From SIG607 sp045655165 (GTDB lineage: Bacteria > Bacillota > Clostridia > Oscillospirales > Acutalibacteraceae), in contig JAZOOT010000065.1 in NCBI GenBank assembly GCA_045655165.1, forward strand, positions 1 to 38,261: DNA of 38,261 bases. Reading direction: 5' to 3'. The notes beneath the pieces were generated by a model. That model did no database searches, was not told where the DNA came from, and worked only from the letters and a program-made list of their open reading frames with translations. Shown in pieces: positions 22,379-31,083 of this stretch. Every line of letters begins with the position of its first letter. Within the stretch, counting starts at the first letter, position 1. The translations under genes and the position numbers were made by a program.

Positions 22379-24214
22379 TTAGAAGTATTGTTTATACCAA
22401 ACAAGGAAAGTGTAAACTGTCCAAATTTTGCGGCTGACATCGGCCTTGCCGCTTTTGTGCAGTTCTAAAAGTTCGGTAAGTTTTTTGGTGTCAAAATACT
22501 TTTTAGCGGTATCGCTTGTTAGTTCTTCTTTTACCATATTATAATATTTTTCATCTTTAAGCCACACGCGAATAGGCACAGGGAAACCAAGTTTATCTTT
22601 TTTGGCAGTAAGTTCGGGCAAGGTTTTTTCTGCTGCAAGGCGAAGCGCCAATTTGGTAGTTTTGGTGTTCACACGGCAGTTAACCGGAATTTTTTGGGCA
22701 AGTTCCAGCACTTTTTTATCTAAAAACGGAACCCTTAATTCAAGCGAGTTTGCCATTGAAGTTTTATCGGCCTTTAAAAGAATATCGCCCATAAGCCACA
22801 TATGAATATCTAAATACTGCATTTTGGTTATGGTGTCTTTATCTTTAACCTCATCGTAATACTTTTTGCAAAGTTTTTGTGGAGAAACAGCTGATTTGGC
22901 AATTTCGCTTTTTAAAATGCTGTTACGTTCTTTAACCGAAAAGATATCGGCATTGCCAATAAAGCGTTCTTCAATGGTTTTACCGCGGCGAATAAGATAA
23001 TTTATGCCGTGTTTTTTTGGCAAAATTTCGCAAATTTTAGAAATTACGCGACGAACTGCAAAAGGCAGTTTATCGTACGCGGTTAGGGTAATTGGCTCTT
23101 GGTAAATGCGGTAGCCGCCAAAAAGTTCATCGGCACCCTCACCCGACATAACAACCTTAACGTGTTCGCTGGCAAGTTTGGAAACAAAATAAAGCGCAAT
23201 TGAAGCGGGGTCAGCCAAGGGCTCGTCCATATGGTACTGAATTTTTGGGAAAGTATCAAAATATTCGTCACTCGTAATTATTTTGCTTATGTTTTCAACC
23301 TTAATTGTATCGGCAAATTTCTTTGCATAGTGAATTTCGTTATAACGGTCGCCATCAGGACTTTCAAAACCAACGGTAAAGGTTTTATCAACATTAGCGG
23401 CTTCAGCAATATAACTTGAATCAATACCGCTTGAAAGGAATGAGCCAACCTCAACATCGGCACTAATTTTATGCGCTGCAACGCTTTCACGCACTGCTTC
23501 ATCGGTTAAATCGGCAAAGTATTCGAGTGACCCTTCTTCAGCATTAAAATTGGGGCGGAAATAACGGGTAACATCTATTTTACCGTCTTTATAGGTAAGA
23601 TAGTGCCCCGGCATAAGTTTATATACATTTTTAAAGAAAGTTTCTTCGGTGGGTGAATACTGAAACGAAAGGTAATGTGCAAGTGCTTCTTCATTTAAAA
23701 CCTTATTAAAATTGGGGTGAAGCATGAACGATTTGATTTCCGAGCCGAATATTAAATCTTCACCCGCAAAGGTGTAATAAAACGGTTTAATACCAAAAAT
23801 ATCCCTTGCGGCAAAAAGCGAACCATCGTTTTTATTATAAATTACAAAGGCGTACATACCGCGAAGACGCGAAAGCATATCGGCGCCCCACTGTTCATAT
23901 CCGTGAAGCAAGGTTTCGCTATCGGAATGGCTTGTTTTAAAGGTGTGGCCCAAAGACACAAGTTCTTCCCTTAAAGCCACATGGTTATAAATTTCACCGT
24001 TGAAAACAAGCACCAAACTGCCGTCTTCGTTAAACATGGGTTGGTCACCGTCGGCAAGGTCAACAATGCTTAAACGCCTAAAACCAAGCGCAATGTTACT
24101 GTCGGTATACATACCCGCGCTATCTGGCCCGCGATGAACAATTTTATCCATCATAGATTCAAGCAATTTACCGTCGTCGCCAATACCGTTAGTAAAGCCC
24201 ACAAATCCGCACAT
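22379..24214 (-). CDS. asnB: Asparagine synthase (glutamine-hydrolysing)
   Basis: About 611 residues from the ATG at 24214, which gives MCGFVGF with the essential Cys2 nucleophile; GGAGTG lies 8 bases upstream. A longer frame from 24223 would hide this Cys. The N-terminal class-II glutaminase domain (about 1-210; HRGPDSAG, FNGEIYNH) makes ammonia from Gln. The C-terminal synthetase (about 220-600) has the pyrophosphate-binding motif SSGIDSSYIAE, then SGEGADELFGGYRIY. It makes Asn from Asp, Gln and ATP in the cytoplasm. Single-gene unit. Related AsnB proteins can also amidate cell-wall precursors, but no such context is seen. Confidence 0.93.
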   Translation of the reverse strand: MCGFVGFTNGIGDDGKLLESMMDKIVHRGPDSAGMYTDSNIALGFRRLSIVDLADGDQPMFNEDGSLVLVFNGEIYNHVALREELVSLGHTFKTSHSDSETLLHGYEQWGADMLSRLRGMYAFVIYNKNDGSLFAARDIFGIKPFYYTFAGEDLIFGSEIKSFMLHPNFNKVLNEEALAHYLSFQYSPTEETFFKNVYKLMPGHYLTYKDGKIDVTRYFRPNFNAEEGSLEYFADLTDEAVRESVAAHKISADVEVGSFLSSGIDSSYIAEAANVDKTFTVGFESPDGDRYNEIHYAKKFADTIKVENISKIITSDEYFDTFPKIQYHMDEPLADPASIALYFVSKLASEHVKVVMSGEGADELFGGYRIYQEPITLTAYDKLPFAVRRVISKICEILPKKHGINYLIRRGKTIEERFIGNADIFSVKERNSILKSEIAKSAVSPQKLCKKYYDEVKDKDTITKMQYLDIHMWLMGDILLKADKTSMANSLELRVPFLDKKVLELAQKIPVNCRVNTKTTKLALRLAAEKTLPELTAKKDKLGFPVPIRVWLKDEKYYNMVKEELTSDTAKKYFDTKKLTELLELHKSGKADVSRKIWTVYTFLVWYKQYF

Positions 24215-24288
24215 AAAATTCACTCCAAAAGTTTTACTATTTTATCAGTATATCATATATTTTGTAAAAAATAAATATATTTTTATAC

Positions 24289-24317
24289 TTTATTTTTTAA
24301 TATTCGTGTTGTATAAT
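24289..24317 (+). promoter_or_regulatory. Probable promoter of secA
   Basis: A clear -10 TATAAT (24312-24317) with a weak -35 TTTATT 17 bases upstream (24289-24294). Transcription would start near 24324, just before the leader hairpin. Confidence 0.45.
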
Positions 24318-24333
24318 AATGATTGTAGTTAGT

Positions 24334-24368
24334 CGAAACGCTTAAAAGCATTTCGCCTAACCTTTTCC
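24334..24368 (+). promoter_or_regulatory. Leader hairpin motif, copy A, before secA
   Basis: CGAAACGCTT (24334-24343) pairs with AAGCATTTCG (24346-24355), with one C-A mismatch. It is followed by TAACCTTTTCC, part of which (CCTTTT at 24361-24366 or TTTTCC at 24363-24368) can pair with the secA ribosome site AAAAGGAAAA (24390-24399). The same motif recurs at 27128-27168. Proposed as a cis-acting RNA element; not a family I recognise. Confidence 0.45.
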
Positions 24369-24403
24369 ATTATACTTATAATCACATTTAAAAGGAAAAT
24401 TTT

Positions 24404-27121
24404 ATGCGTATTTTTAAAAATATTTTTGGCAGTTACAGCGAAAGAGAAATTAAAAGAATTGAACCAATTGTAAAAAAAGTTCTTTCTTATGAAGAAGAAT
24501 TCAAACGCTTAACTGATGAACAACTTAAAGCAAAAACCGCTGAATTTAAAGAGCGAATTTCTTTGGGTGAAGACCTTGACTCACTTTTGCCCGAAGCATT
24601 TGCTGTTTGCCGCGAAGCCGCCGACCGCGTGCTTTCAATGCGCCACTTCCCTGTTCAAATTATTGGCGGTATTGTTTTGCACCAAGGCAGAATTAGCGAA
24701 ATGAAAACAGGTGAAGGTAAAACCCTTGTAGCAACCTTACCAGCTTATCTTAACGCGCTTTCGGGCAAAGGTGTTCATATTGTTACGGTAAACGATTACC
24801 TTGCAAAGCGCGACAGCGAATGGATGGGTAAAATTTACCGCTTTTTAGGACTTTCGGTTGGTCTTATTATTCACGGCATGGACAACAAAGAAAAACGCGA
24901 GGCATACGCGGCCGACATAACATACTGCACCAACAACGAACTTGGTTTTGACTATTTGCGTGACAATATGGTAACCTACGCCGAAAACCGCGTTCAGCGC
25001 GGCCACAACTTTGCAATTGTAGATGAAGTTGACTCTATTTTAATTGATGAGGCGCGTACCCCCCTTATAATTTCGGGCAAAGGCGCAAAATCTAACGATT
25101 TATATGTTAGCGCAAACCGTTTTGTTAAGGGTTTAAAAAAGGTTATTGTTAAAGAAACCAACGATAAAATTGCCGATGAAGATGCAGGTTACGACGGCGA
25201 CTATGTTGTTGACGAAAAGGCAAGAACTGCAACCCTTACCCCAAGCGGTGTAGAAAAAGCCGAAGCATTTTTTGGCATTGAAAACCTTAACGACACCGAA
25301 AATATTGCAATTTCGCACCACATAACCCAAGCAATTAAAGCCCACGGTGTTATGAAGCGCGATGTTGATTATGTGCTTAAAGACGGCGAAGTTATCATTG
25401 TTGATGAATTTACCGGCCGCCTTATGTTCGGCCGCCGTTACAACGAGGGATTACATCAAGCAATTGAGGCAAAAGAGGGTGTTAATATTGCCGAAGAATC
25501 TAAAACTTTGGCAACCATAACATTCCAAAACTTTTTCCGTTTATACACAAAACTTTCGGGTATGACAGGTACTGCACTTACCGAAGAAGCCGAATTTAAC
25601 GACATTTACAAACTTGACGTTATTGAAATTCCCACAAACAAGCCGGTAATAAGGGTTGACCAAGACGATGTTGTTTTTAAAACCGAAAGCGCTAAATTTA
25701 TGGCGGTTATTGAAAACATTTTGACTTGCCACCAAAAAAATCAGCCAGTTTTGGTTGGTACTGTTACCATTGAAAAAAGTGAACTTTTAAGTAATCTTCT
25801 TAAAAAGCGCGGTATTCCCCACAATGTTTTAAACGCAAAACACCACGAAAAAGAAGCCGAAATTATTGCCCAAGCAGGCAAACCCGGTGCGGTTACAATT
25901 GCCACCAATATGGCGGGCCGCGGTACCGATATTATGCTTGGCGGTAATGCCGAATACCTTGCAAAAGCGGAACTTAAACACCGCGGTTTAAGCGATGAAC
26001 TGATTTATGATGCAACAGGTTTTGGCGAAACCAACGATGCTGACATTATTGAAGCCAGAAAAGTATACCACGAACTTTATCTTAAATTTAAGGAAGAAAT
26101 TGCTCCCGAAGCAAAAATTGTGCGCGAGGCAGGCGGTCTTGCTATTATTGGTACCGAACGGCACGATTCGCGCCGTATTGACAACCAGTTGCGCGGCCGT
26201 GCAGGACGTCAGGGCGACCCTGGTACTACTGTATTTTACATTTCACTTGAGGATGACCTTATGCGTCTTTTTGGCGGTGAAAGAATTTCGGCTATGATGG
26301 AAACCTTAAAGGTTGACGAAACAATACCGCTTCAGTTTTCTATGCTTTCAAAAAGTATTGAAAATGCGCAAAAGCGCAAAGAGGGTATGAATTTTGCCGC
26401 ACGAAAGAGTGTTCTTAACTACGATGACGTTATGAACAAACAGCGTGAAACCATTTATAATGAAAGAAATAAAGTACTTGACGGCGAAGAACTTAAGCCC
26501 AAGATTTTAAAAATGATTGACGGCACTATTGATTCAGCCGTTAGCGCATATTTAAACGACCCCATTGCAGAAAATTGGGATTTAAAGGGCCTGCGCGATG
26601 CTTTGCTTGGTTTTATTTGCGATAAAAACGATTTGCGCTACACTAATGATGAATTAAACAACCTAACAGAACTTGATGTGGCGGAATATTTAAAAGAAAA
26701 AGCGCACAATAAGTACGAAGAACGCGAACGCGCCTTTGGCAGTGAAATTATGCGCGAGGTTGAGCGTATTGTTTTGCTTCGCAATGTTGACGCTAACTGG
26801 ATGGACCATATTGACGCAATGGACCAACTTCGCCAAGGTATTGGTTTGCGCGCTTACGGTCAGCACGACCCTGTTGTTGCTTACCGAAACGAAAGTTTTG
26901 ATATGTTTGAAGCAATGAATAACGCTATTAAAGAACAAACTTCAAAACAGGTTTTAACCGTTATGGTTAGAAGTAATGAAAATATGAAACGCGAAAAGGT
27001 TGCCGAAGAAACAGCCGACAAGCCAAACACCGTAAAAGGCAAAGGCAAGGTTGCACTTAACGCACCCTGCCCATGCGGAAGCGGTTTAAAATACAAACGT
27101 TGCTGCGGAAAAAATAATTAA
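24404..27121 (+). CDS. secA: Preprotein translocase ATPase SecA
   Basis: A 905-residue protein, normal for SecA. The ATP site has MKTGEGKT (100-107) and DEVDSILIDEAR (Walker B, from 207). The second motor domain carries NMAGRGTDIMLGG and RQGDPGTT. The C-terminus has the zinc-binding SEC-C motif with C889, C891, C900 and C901. SecA drives unfolded preproteins through SecYEG. The start at ATG 24404 follows AAAAGGAAAA. It has its own promoter and an unusual hairpin leader, and is followed by a second copy of that hairpin before a 60-residue gene. No second SecA is visible in the window. Confidence 0.97.
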   Translation: MRIFKNIFGSYSEREIKRIEPIVKKVLSYEEEFKRLTDEQLKAKTAEFKERISLGEDLDSLLPEAFAVCREAADRVLSMRHFPVQIIGGIVLHQGRISEMKTGEGKTLVATLPAYLNALSGKGVHIVTVNDYLAKRDSEWMGKIYRFLGLSVGLIIHGMDNKEKREAYAADITYCTNNELGFDYLRDNMVTYAENRVQRGHNFAIVDEVDSILIDEARTPLIISGKGAKSNDLYVSANRFVKGLKKVIVKETNDKIADEDAGYDGDYVVDEKARTATLTPSGVEKAEAFFGIENLNDTENIAISHHITQAIKAHGVMKRDVDYVLKDGEVIIVDEFTGRLMFGRRYNEGLHQAIEAKEGVNIAEESKTLATITFQNFFRLYTKLSGMTGTALTEEAEFNDIYKLDVIEIPTNKPVIRVDQDDVVFKTESAKFMAVIENILTCHQKNQPVLVGTVTIEKSELLSNLLKKRGIPHNVLNAKHHEKEAEIIAQAGKPGAVTIATNMAGRGTDIMLGGNAEYLAKAELKHRGLSDELIYDATGFGETNDADIIEARKVYHELYLKFKEEIAPEAKIVREAGGLAIIGTERHDSRRIDNQLRGRAGRQGDPGTTVFYISLEDDLMRLFGGERISAMMETLKVDETIPLQFSMLSKSIENAQKRKEGMNFAARKSVLNYDDVMNKQRETIYNERNKVLDGEELKPKILKMIDGTIDSAVSAYLNDPIAENWDLKGLRDALLGFICDKNDLRYTNDELNNLTELDVAEYLKEKAHNKYEERERAFGSEIMREVERIVLLRNVDANWMDHIDAMDQLRQGIGLRAYGQHDPVVAYRNESFDMFEAMNNAIKEQTSKQVLTVMVRSNENMKREKVAEETADKPNTVKGKGKVALNAPCPCGSGLKYKRCCGKNN

Positions 27122-27127
27122 AACAAA

Positions 27128-27165
27128 CGAAACGTACACTTAATGGTGCATTTCGCATAACCTCC
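27128..27165 (+). promoter_or_regulatory. Leader hairpin motif, copy B, between secA and the 60-residue gene
   Basis: CGAAACGTAC (27128-27137) pairs with GTGCATTTCG (27146-27155) with one C-A mismatch and one G-U pair. It shares CGAAACG, GCATTTCGC and TAACCT with the copy before secA, but the upper stem is different. It begins 6 bases after the secA stop. The trailing AACCTCC starts the terminator/SD stem described next. Confidence 0.45.
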
Positions 27166-27207
27166 TTTTTTTAGGTAAAACTACCTATATAAAGGAGGTT
27201 TTTTTAT
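27159..27207 (+). terminator. Terminator-like stem whose 3' arm is the ribosome site of the next gene
   Basis: AACCTCCTTT (27159-27168) pairs with AAAGGAGGTT (27191-27200). An inner stem TAGGTA (27172-27177) / TACCTA (27182-27187) closes around AAAC. Seven T follow (27199-27205), as in a rho-independent terminator for secA. The 3' arm holds AAGGAGG, 7 bases before ATG 27206. The folded form would therefore both stop transcription and hide the ribosome site. Confidence 0.65.
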
Positions 27208-27388
27208 GAACGGTAAAGATATGATGTCCTTTGCAAAAGGTATGGGCGCAGGAATGGTTGTTGCAGGTGCAGCCGTTGTTGTTGGCAAGGTTATGATGAA
27301 CAACAACAAAAGTCTTGCAAAGGGCTCAAGCAAAGCAATAAAAGCCGTAAGTGATTTTGTTGACGGCGTACAAACAATATTCCATTAA
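27206..27388 (+). CDS. Small Gly/Ala-rich hydrophobic protein, 60 residues
   Basis: A 60-residue protein: a short polar start, a membrane-like Gly/Ala/Val segment (about 11-31; GMGAGMVVAGAAVVVGKVMM), a basic middle (NNNKSLAKGSSKAIKA) and a short amphipathic end (VSDFVDGVQTIFH). A perfect AAGGAGG site 7 bases upstream and tight terminators on both sides argue that it is a real gene. The site is buried in a stem that also looks like the secA terminator, so expression may be conditional. I do not recognise the family. It might be a membrane peptide linked to secretion or envelope stress, but that is only position-based. Confidence 0.7.
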   Translation: MNGKDMMSFAKGMGAGMVVAGAAVVVGKVMMNNNKSLAKGSSKAIKAVSDFVDGVQTIFH

Positions 27389-27416
27389 AAAAACTTCCCT
27401 TGCGGGAAGTTTTTTT
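27387..27416. terminator. Bidirectional rho-independent terminator
   Basis: AAAAAAACTTCCC (27387-27399) pairs with GGGAAGTTTTTTT (27404-27416) around TTGC. It ends the 60-residue gene and the convergent lepA. Confidence 0.92.
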
Positions 27417-27417
27417 A

Positions 27418-29223
27418 TTATTCATCAAGTTTTAAAACTGCCATAAATGCATCGGGCGGAACCTCAACTTTACCAAGTTGTCTCATTCGCTTTTTACCCT
27501 CTTTTTGTTTTTCAAGAAGTTTCTTTTTACGGGTAATATCACCGCCATAGCATTTTGCCAAAACGTCTTTTCGCATTGCTTTAACGGTTTCACGCGCAAT
27601 TACCTTTCCGCCAACCGCAACTTGAACAGGCACTTCAAAAAGTTGGCGCGGTATATATTCCTTTAATTTTTCGGCAATACGGCGAGCACGTGTATAAGCG
27701 TTGTCGGTATGCACAATAAACGAAAGCGCATCAACCACGTCACCCGCCAAAATAACGTCAAGTTTTATAAGTTTAGATTTTTCGTAACCCCTTGCTTCGT
27801 AGTCGTACGAAGCGTAACCCTTTGTTCTTGATTTTAATGCATCAAAAAAGTCATACACAATTTCGCCAATGGGCATAATGTAATGAATATCTACTCTATC
27901 GCCCATATATTTCATATCGGTATAAACACCGCGGCGTTCTTCACACAGTTGCATAATTGCGCCAACAAAACCGTTAGGGCTGTAAATATGCACATCGGCA
28001 ACCGGTTCAAGCGCTTCGGCAACTGTTGCAGGGTCGGGGTAGTTTGTAGGGTTATCAATATCAACCGTCGTGCCATCGGTTAAATTAAAGCGGTAAACAA
28101 CGCTTGGCGCGGTGGTAATAATATCAAGGTTATATTCCCTTTCCAAACGTTCTTCAATTATTTCCATATGCAAAAGCCCCAAAAAGCCGCACCTAAAACC
28201 AAAGCCAAGCGCCTTGGAAGTTTCGGGCTCGTACAAAAGCGACGCATCATTAAGCTGCAGTTTTTCAAGCGCTTCACGCAAATCGCCATACCTTGCGCCG
28301 TCGGCAGGGTAAATACCGCAGAACACAACGGGGTTTACCTTGCGATAACCCTCAAGCGCAGTAGAAGCAGGGTTTTCACAAAGAGTAATTGTATCGCCAA
28401 CACACGCGTCCCTTACGGTTTTAATTGAAGCAGCAAGGTAGCCAACTTCACCCGCCTCTAAATATTCGCAGGGAGTTAAACTTGTGGCTTGTTTTCTGCC
28501 AACCTCAACAACATCAAACTGTGCACCCGTTGCCATCATTTTAATTTTGTCGCCAACCTTAATTTTACCGCTTACTACCCTAAAATAAACTATAACACCC
28601 TTATATGCATCGTAATAAGAGTCAAAAATAAGGGCTTTAAGCGGTGCTTCGCGGTCGCCTTTGGGCGCGGGGATATCAGTTATAATTCTTTCTAAAACCT
28701 CTTCCACATTCAAGCCCGTTTTAGCCGAAATTTTGGGTGCAGTTTGGGCTTCAATACCAATAACATCTTCAATTTCGTTAATAATGCGTTCGGGTTCGGC
28801 ACTGGGTAAATCAATTTTATTAACAACCGGCAAAATTTCAAGCCCGTGGTCAACCGCCAAATAGGTGTTTGCCAAAGTTTGCGCTTCAATACCCTGCGAA
28901 GCGTCAACAACCAAAATTGCGCCTTCGCAAGCGGCAAGCGAACGCGAAACTTCATAGTTAAAGTCAACGTGGCCCGGTGTGTCTATTAAATTAAGTTCAT
29001 ACTGTTTTCCGTCTTTTGCGGTGTGGTAAAGGGTTACAGCGTGGGCTTTAATAGTAATTCCGCGCTCACGCTCTAAATCCATGCTGTCTAATATTTGCTC
29101 TTCCATATCTCGGCTTGCAACCGATTCTGTAAGTTCAAGCAAACGGTCGGCCAAGGTAGATTTACCGTGGTCTATGTGTGCCACAATGCAAAAGTTTCTT
29201 ATTTGCTCTAAGGGAAAGGACAC
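27418..29223 (-). CDS. lepA: Elongation factor 4 (LepA) GTPase
   Basis: A 601-residue protein, standard LepA length. The G domain starts with VAHIDHGKSTL (P-loop), then RERGITIKAHAV (switch I), LIDTPGHVDF and NKIDLPSA. The middle and C-terminal parts match EF-4, including the LepA-specific C-terminal domain (ITRKKKLLEKQKEGKKRM). It acts on ribosomes, affecting 30S biogenesis and back-translocation. The start codon is GTG (29223), with AAGGAGA 8 bases upstream; no ATG alternative fits. Its promoter is at 29256-29284 on the minus strand and it shares a terminator with the 60-residue gene. Confidence 0.96.
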   Translation of the reverse strand: MSFPLEQIRNFCIVAHIDHGKSTLADRLLELTESVASRDMEEQILDSMDLERERGITIKAHAVTLYHTAKDGKQYELNLIDTPGHVDFNYEVSRSLAACEGAILVVDASQGIEAQTLANTYLAVDHGLEILPVVNKIDLPSAEPERIINEIEDVIGIEAQTAPKISAKTGLNVEEVLERIITDIPAPKGDREAPLKALIFDSYYDAYKGVIVYFRVVSGKIKVGDKIKMMATGAQFDVVEVGRKQATSLTPCEYLEAGEVGYLAASIKTVRDACVGDTITLCENPASTALEGYRKVNPVVFCGIYPADGARYGDLREALEKLQLNDASLLYEPETSKALGFGFRCGFLGLLHMEIIEERLEREYNLDIITTAPSVVYRFNLTDGTTVDIDNPTNYPDPATVAEALEPVADVHIYSPNGFVGAIMQLCEERRGVYTDMKYMGDRVDIHYIMPIGEIVYDFFDALKSRTKGYASYDYEARGYEKSKLIKLDVILAGDVVDALSFIVHTDNAYTRARRIAEKLKEYIPRQLFEVPVQVAVGGKVIARETVKAMRKDVLAKCYGGDITRKKKLLEKQKEGKKRMRQLGKVEVPPDAFMAVLKLDE

Positions 29224-29255
29224 AGTTAGTTCTCCTTTTTAAATTATTACATTAA

Positions 29256-29284
29256 ATTTTACCATATTTTTTAAAATTTTACAA
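29256..29284 (-). promoter_or_regulatory. Sigma-A promoter of lepA
   Basis: On the minus strand TTGTAA, a 17-base spacer and TAAAAT with an extended -10 TG. Confidence 0.6.
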
Positions 29285-29327
29285 CAACATTTTAGCGTGA
29301 CAATTTTTTACAAATTTCTAAAAGATA

Positions 29328-29355
29328 TTGCAAATTTTTTTCTTTATTATATAAT
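29328..29355 (+). promoter_or_regulatory. Sigma-A promoter of the polysaccharide deacetylase gene
   Basis: TTGCAA (29328-29333), a 16-base spacer and TATAAT (29350-29355). Confidence 0.65.
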
Positions 29356-29384
29356 AATTATATCTATTATTTTTGGTGATTATT

Positions 29385-30794
29385 TTGAAAAGGATTTTTA
29401 AATTTTTAATACCGCTGTTTATTTTAATTTTGGCGGTAGGGCTGTTTTCTTACAAAAATTATAACACAATAACAATGAAATTAAACGGCAAAAGTACCGT
29501 TATTTTGGCATTGGGAGAAGTGTATGCCGACGAGGGTTGTTCTGCCTATTTTAGGGCAAAAGAACTCTCCACCGCAAAAAACGGCGAGGTTGACACCCAA
29601 AAGGTTGGCAACTATTTAATTACATACACTGCAAAAAGCGGTAAAAAGGTGGCAACTGCCAAACGTATGGTGCGTGTGGTTGACACCGTTTGCCCTGTTA
29701 TTTCGGCACCTGATTCTGTTACTGTTCCTATTGGTATACCATTACAAAACTATAAGTTTGAGTTTAATGCAACCGACAACATTGATGGTGATATTACAAA
29801 CCGCGCCACACTTACCTTTAAAGAAGATAAAATTTTAGTTTTAGCAACCGATACTTTTGGCAACAAAGCCAAAAAGGAAATTAAAGTAAACCGCGTAAAC
29901 GACACCGCCCCGCCTGTTATTACACTTTCGGGTTTTTCTACTGTGTTTATGCAGGTAAGTTCAGAATTTGAAGACCCCGGTTTTGTGGCAACAGACAATA
30001 TTGACGGCGATATTACCTATAAAACCAAAGTAACGGGTTATGAGCAGTTGCACAAAATTGGCACACATACCCTAACCTATACTGTTTTTGATTCTTCGCG
30101 CAATGTTACCACAGCCAGCAGAACAGTTGTGGTTTACGACCCCGAAGAACAGACCGAAAACAGCGCACAAAAAATTGTTTATTTAACCTTTGACGACGGA
30201 CCGTGTGTTTACACGCCAAGAATTCTTGAAGTGTTAAGGCAGTTTGATGTTAAGGCAACATTTTTTGTAACCAACCAAAAAAGTGACTGGCAAAACTACA
30301 TTGCCGAAGCCGCAAAAGACGGCCACACAATAGCCGCTCACACCTATTCTCATCAATATTCAATTTACCGTAGTAAAGAAGCGTTTTTTGAAGATTTACA
30401 GGCAATAAACGAAGTTATAAAAATTCAAACGGGCAGTTACACCCGTTTAATGCGTTTCCCCGGTGGGTCTTCTAACACCATAAGCCGAAAATACGCAAAG
30501 GGCATTATGAGCGAACTTGTAAAGGAAGTAACCGACCAAGGATATATTTATTTTGATTGGAACGTAAATTCGGGCGATGCCGACGGCTCACGCAACCAAC
30601 GCAACCCCGAATATATTGCAAATAATGTAATTAACCAAATTACGCACAAAGAAAACGTTGTGCTTATGCACGATATGAACGGTGCAAATATAGAATCGCT
30701 TCCAATTATTCTTGAATTTGGAATAAGAAACGGTATAAAATTTTTACCGCTAACCGAACTTTCACCCACCGCCCACCACGGCGTGTTAAATTAA
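29385..30794 (+). CDS. Polysaccharide deacetylase (CE4) with Ig-like (DUF5011-type) repeats
   Basis: About 469 residues from TTG 29385, preceded by GGTGA; TTG 29373 and GTG 29376 are other options since no ATG fits. N-terminal membrane anchor (about 3-22). Three Ig-like repeats follow (about 35-100, 105-175, 180-255), with DUF5011-style phrases ATDNIDGDIT and GTHTLTYTVFD. The CE4 NodB domain (about 265-455) has YLTFDDGP (catalytic Asp and metal Asp) and HTYSH (metal His pair), then RFPGGSS and LMHDM. It should remove N-acetyl groups from a surface glycan, such as peptidoglycan or chitin-like polymer, outside the cell. Single-gene unit. The natural glycan is unknown. Confidence 0.88.
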   Translation: MKRIFKFLIPLFILILAVGLFSYKNYNTITMKLNGKSTVILALGEVYADEGCSAYFRAKELSTAKNGEVDTQKVGNYLITYTAKSGKKVATAKRMVRVVDTVCPVISAPDSVTVPIGIPLQNYKFEFNATDNIDGDITNRATLTFKEDKILVLATDTFGNKAKKEIKVNRVNDTAPPVITLSGFSTVFMQVSSEFEDPGFVATDNIDGDITYKTKVTGYEQLHKIGTHTLTYTVFDSSRNVTTASRTVVVYDPEEQTENSAQKIVYLTFDDGPCVYTPRILEVLRQFDVKATFFVTNQKSDWQNYIAEAAKDGHTIAAHTYSHQYSIYRSKEAFFEDLQAINEVIKIQTGSYTRLMRFPGGSSNTISRKYAKGIMSELVKEVTDQGYIYFDWNVNSGDADGSRNQRNPEYIANNVINQITHKENVVLMHDMNGANIESLPIILEFGIRNGIKFLPLTELSPTAHHGVLN

Positions 30795-30828
30795 AAAAAG
30801 GACTTAACTTTTGTTAAGCCCTTTTTTA
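30793..30828. terminator. Bidirectional rho-independent terminator
   Basis: GGACTTAAC (30800-30808) pairs with GTTAAGCCC (30813-30821), with one A-C mismatch, between an A tract and a T tract. It also closes the minus-strand nusA-ribF operon. Confidence 0.85.
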
Positions 30829-31068
30829 TTTTAATAAAACCGTATAATCAAAATCAAAAACAAAAATTGCAACTGCCAAGGATGCTACAATAAACACAAA
30901 CCAAACAAGCGCGGCGCAAAAAAATGAACGCGCAAAGTTTCGACGGTTTATATTTTTATTATTAAACGAAAAGATTAGCAAGAATATAAAACCGATAAGC
31001 GGTATGCTAAAAAGCAAACTGTAACCAAAATATGCCCAAGGGGAAAGTGGCCTGTATTTTTCTTCCAT
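30826..31068 (-). CDS. Small two-helix membrane protein
   Basis: An 80-residue protein with two membrane segments (about 14-33 and 48-70) and a polar turn NNKNINRRNFARS between them. The N-terminus starts MEEKYRPLSPWAYFGY. It has a GTGAGGT site and lies 15 bases after ribF at the end of the translation operon. I do not recognise a named family. The conserved look of the WAYFGY and NRRNFAR segments suggests a real protein. Function unknown. Confidence 0.65.
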   Translation of the reverse strand: MEEKYRPLSPWAYFGYSLLFSIPLIGFIFLLIFSFNNKNINRRNFARSFFCAALVWFVFIVASLAVAIFVFDFDYTVLLK

Positions 31069-31083
31069 AACTTTACCTCACTT

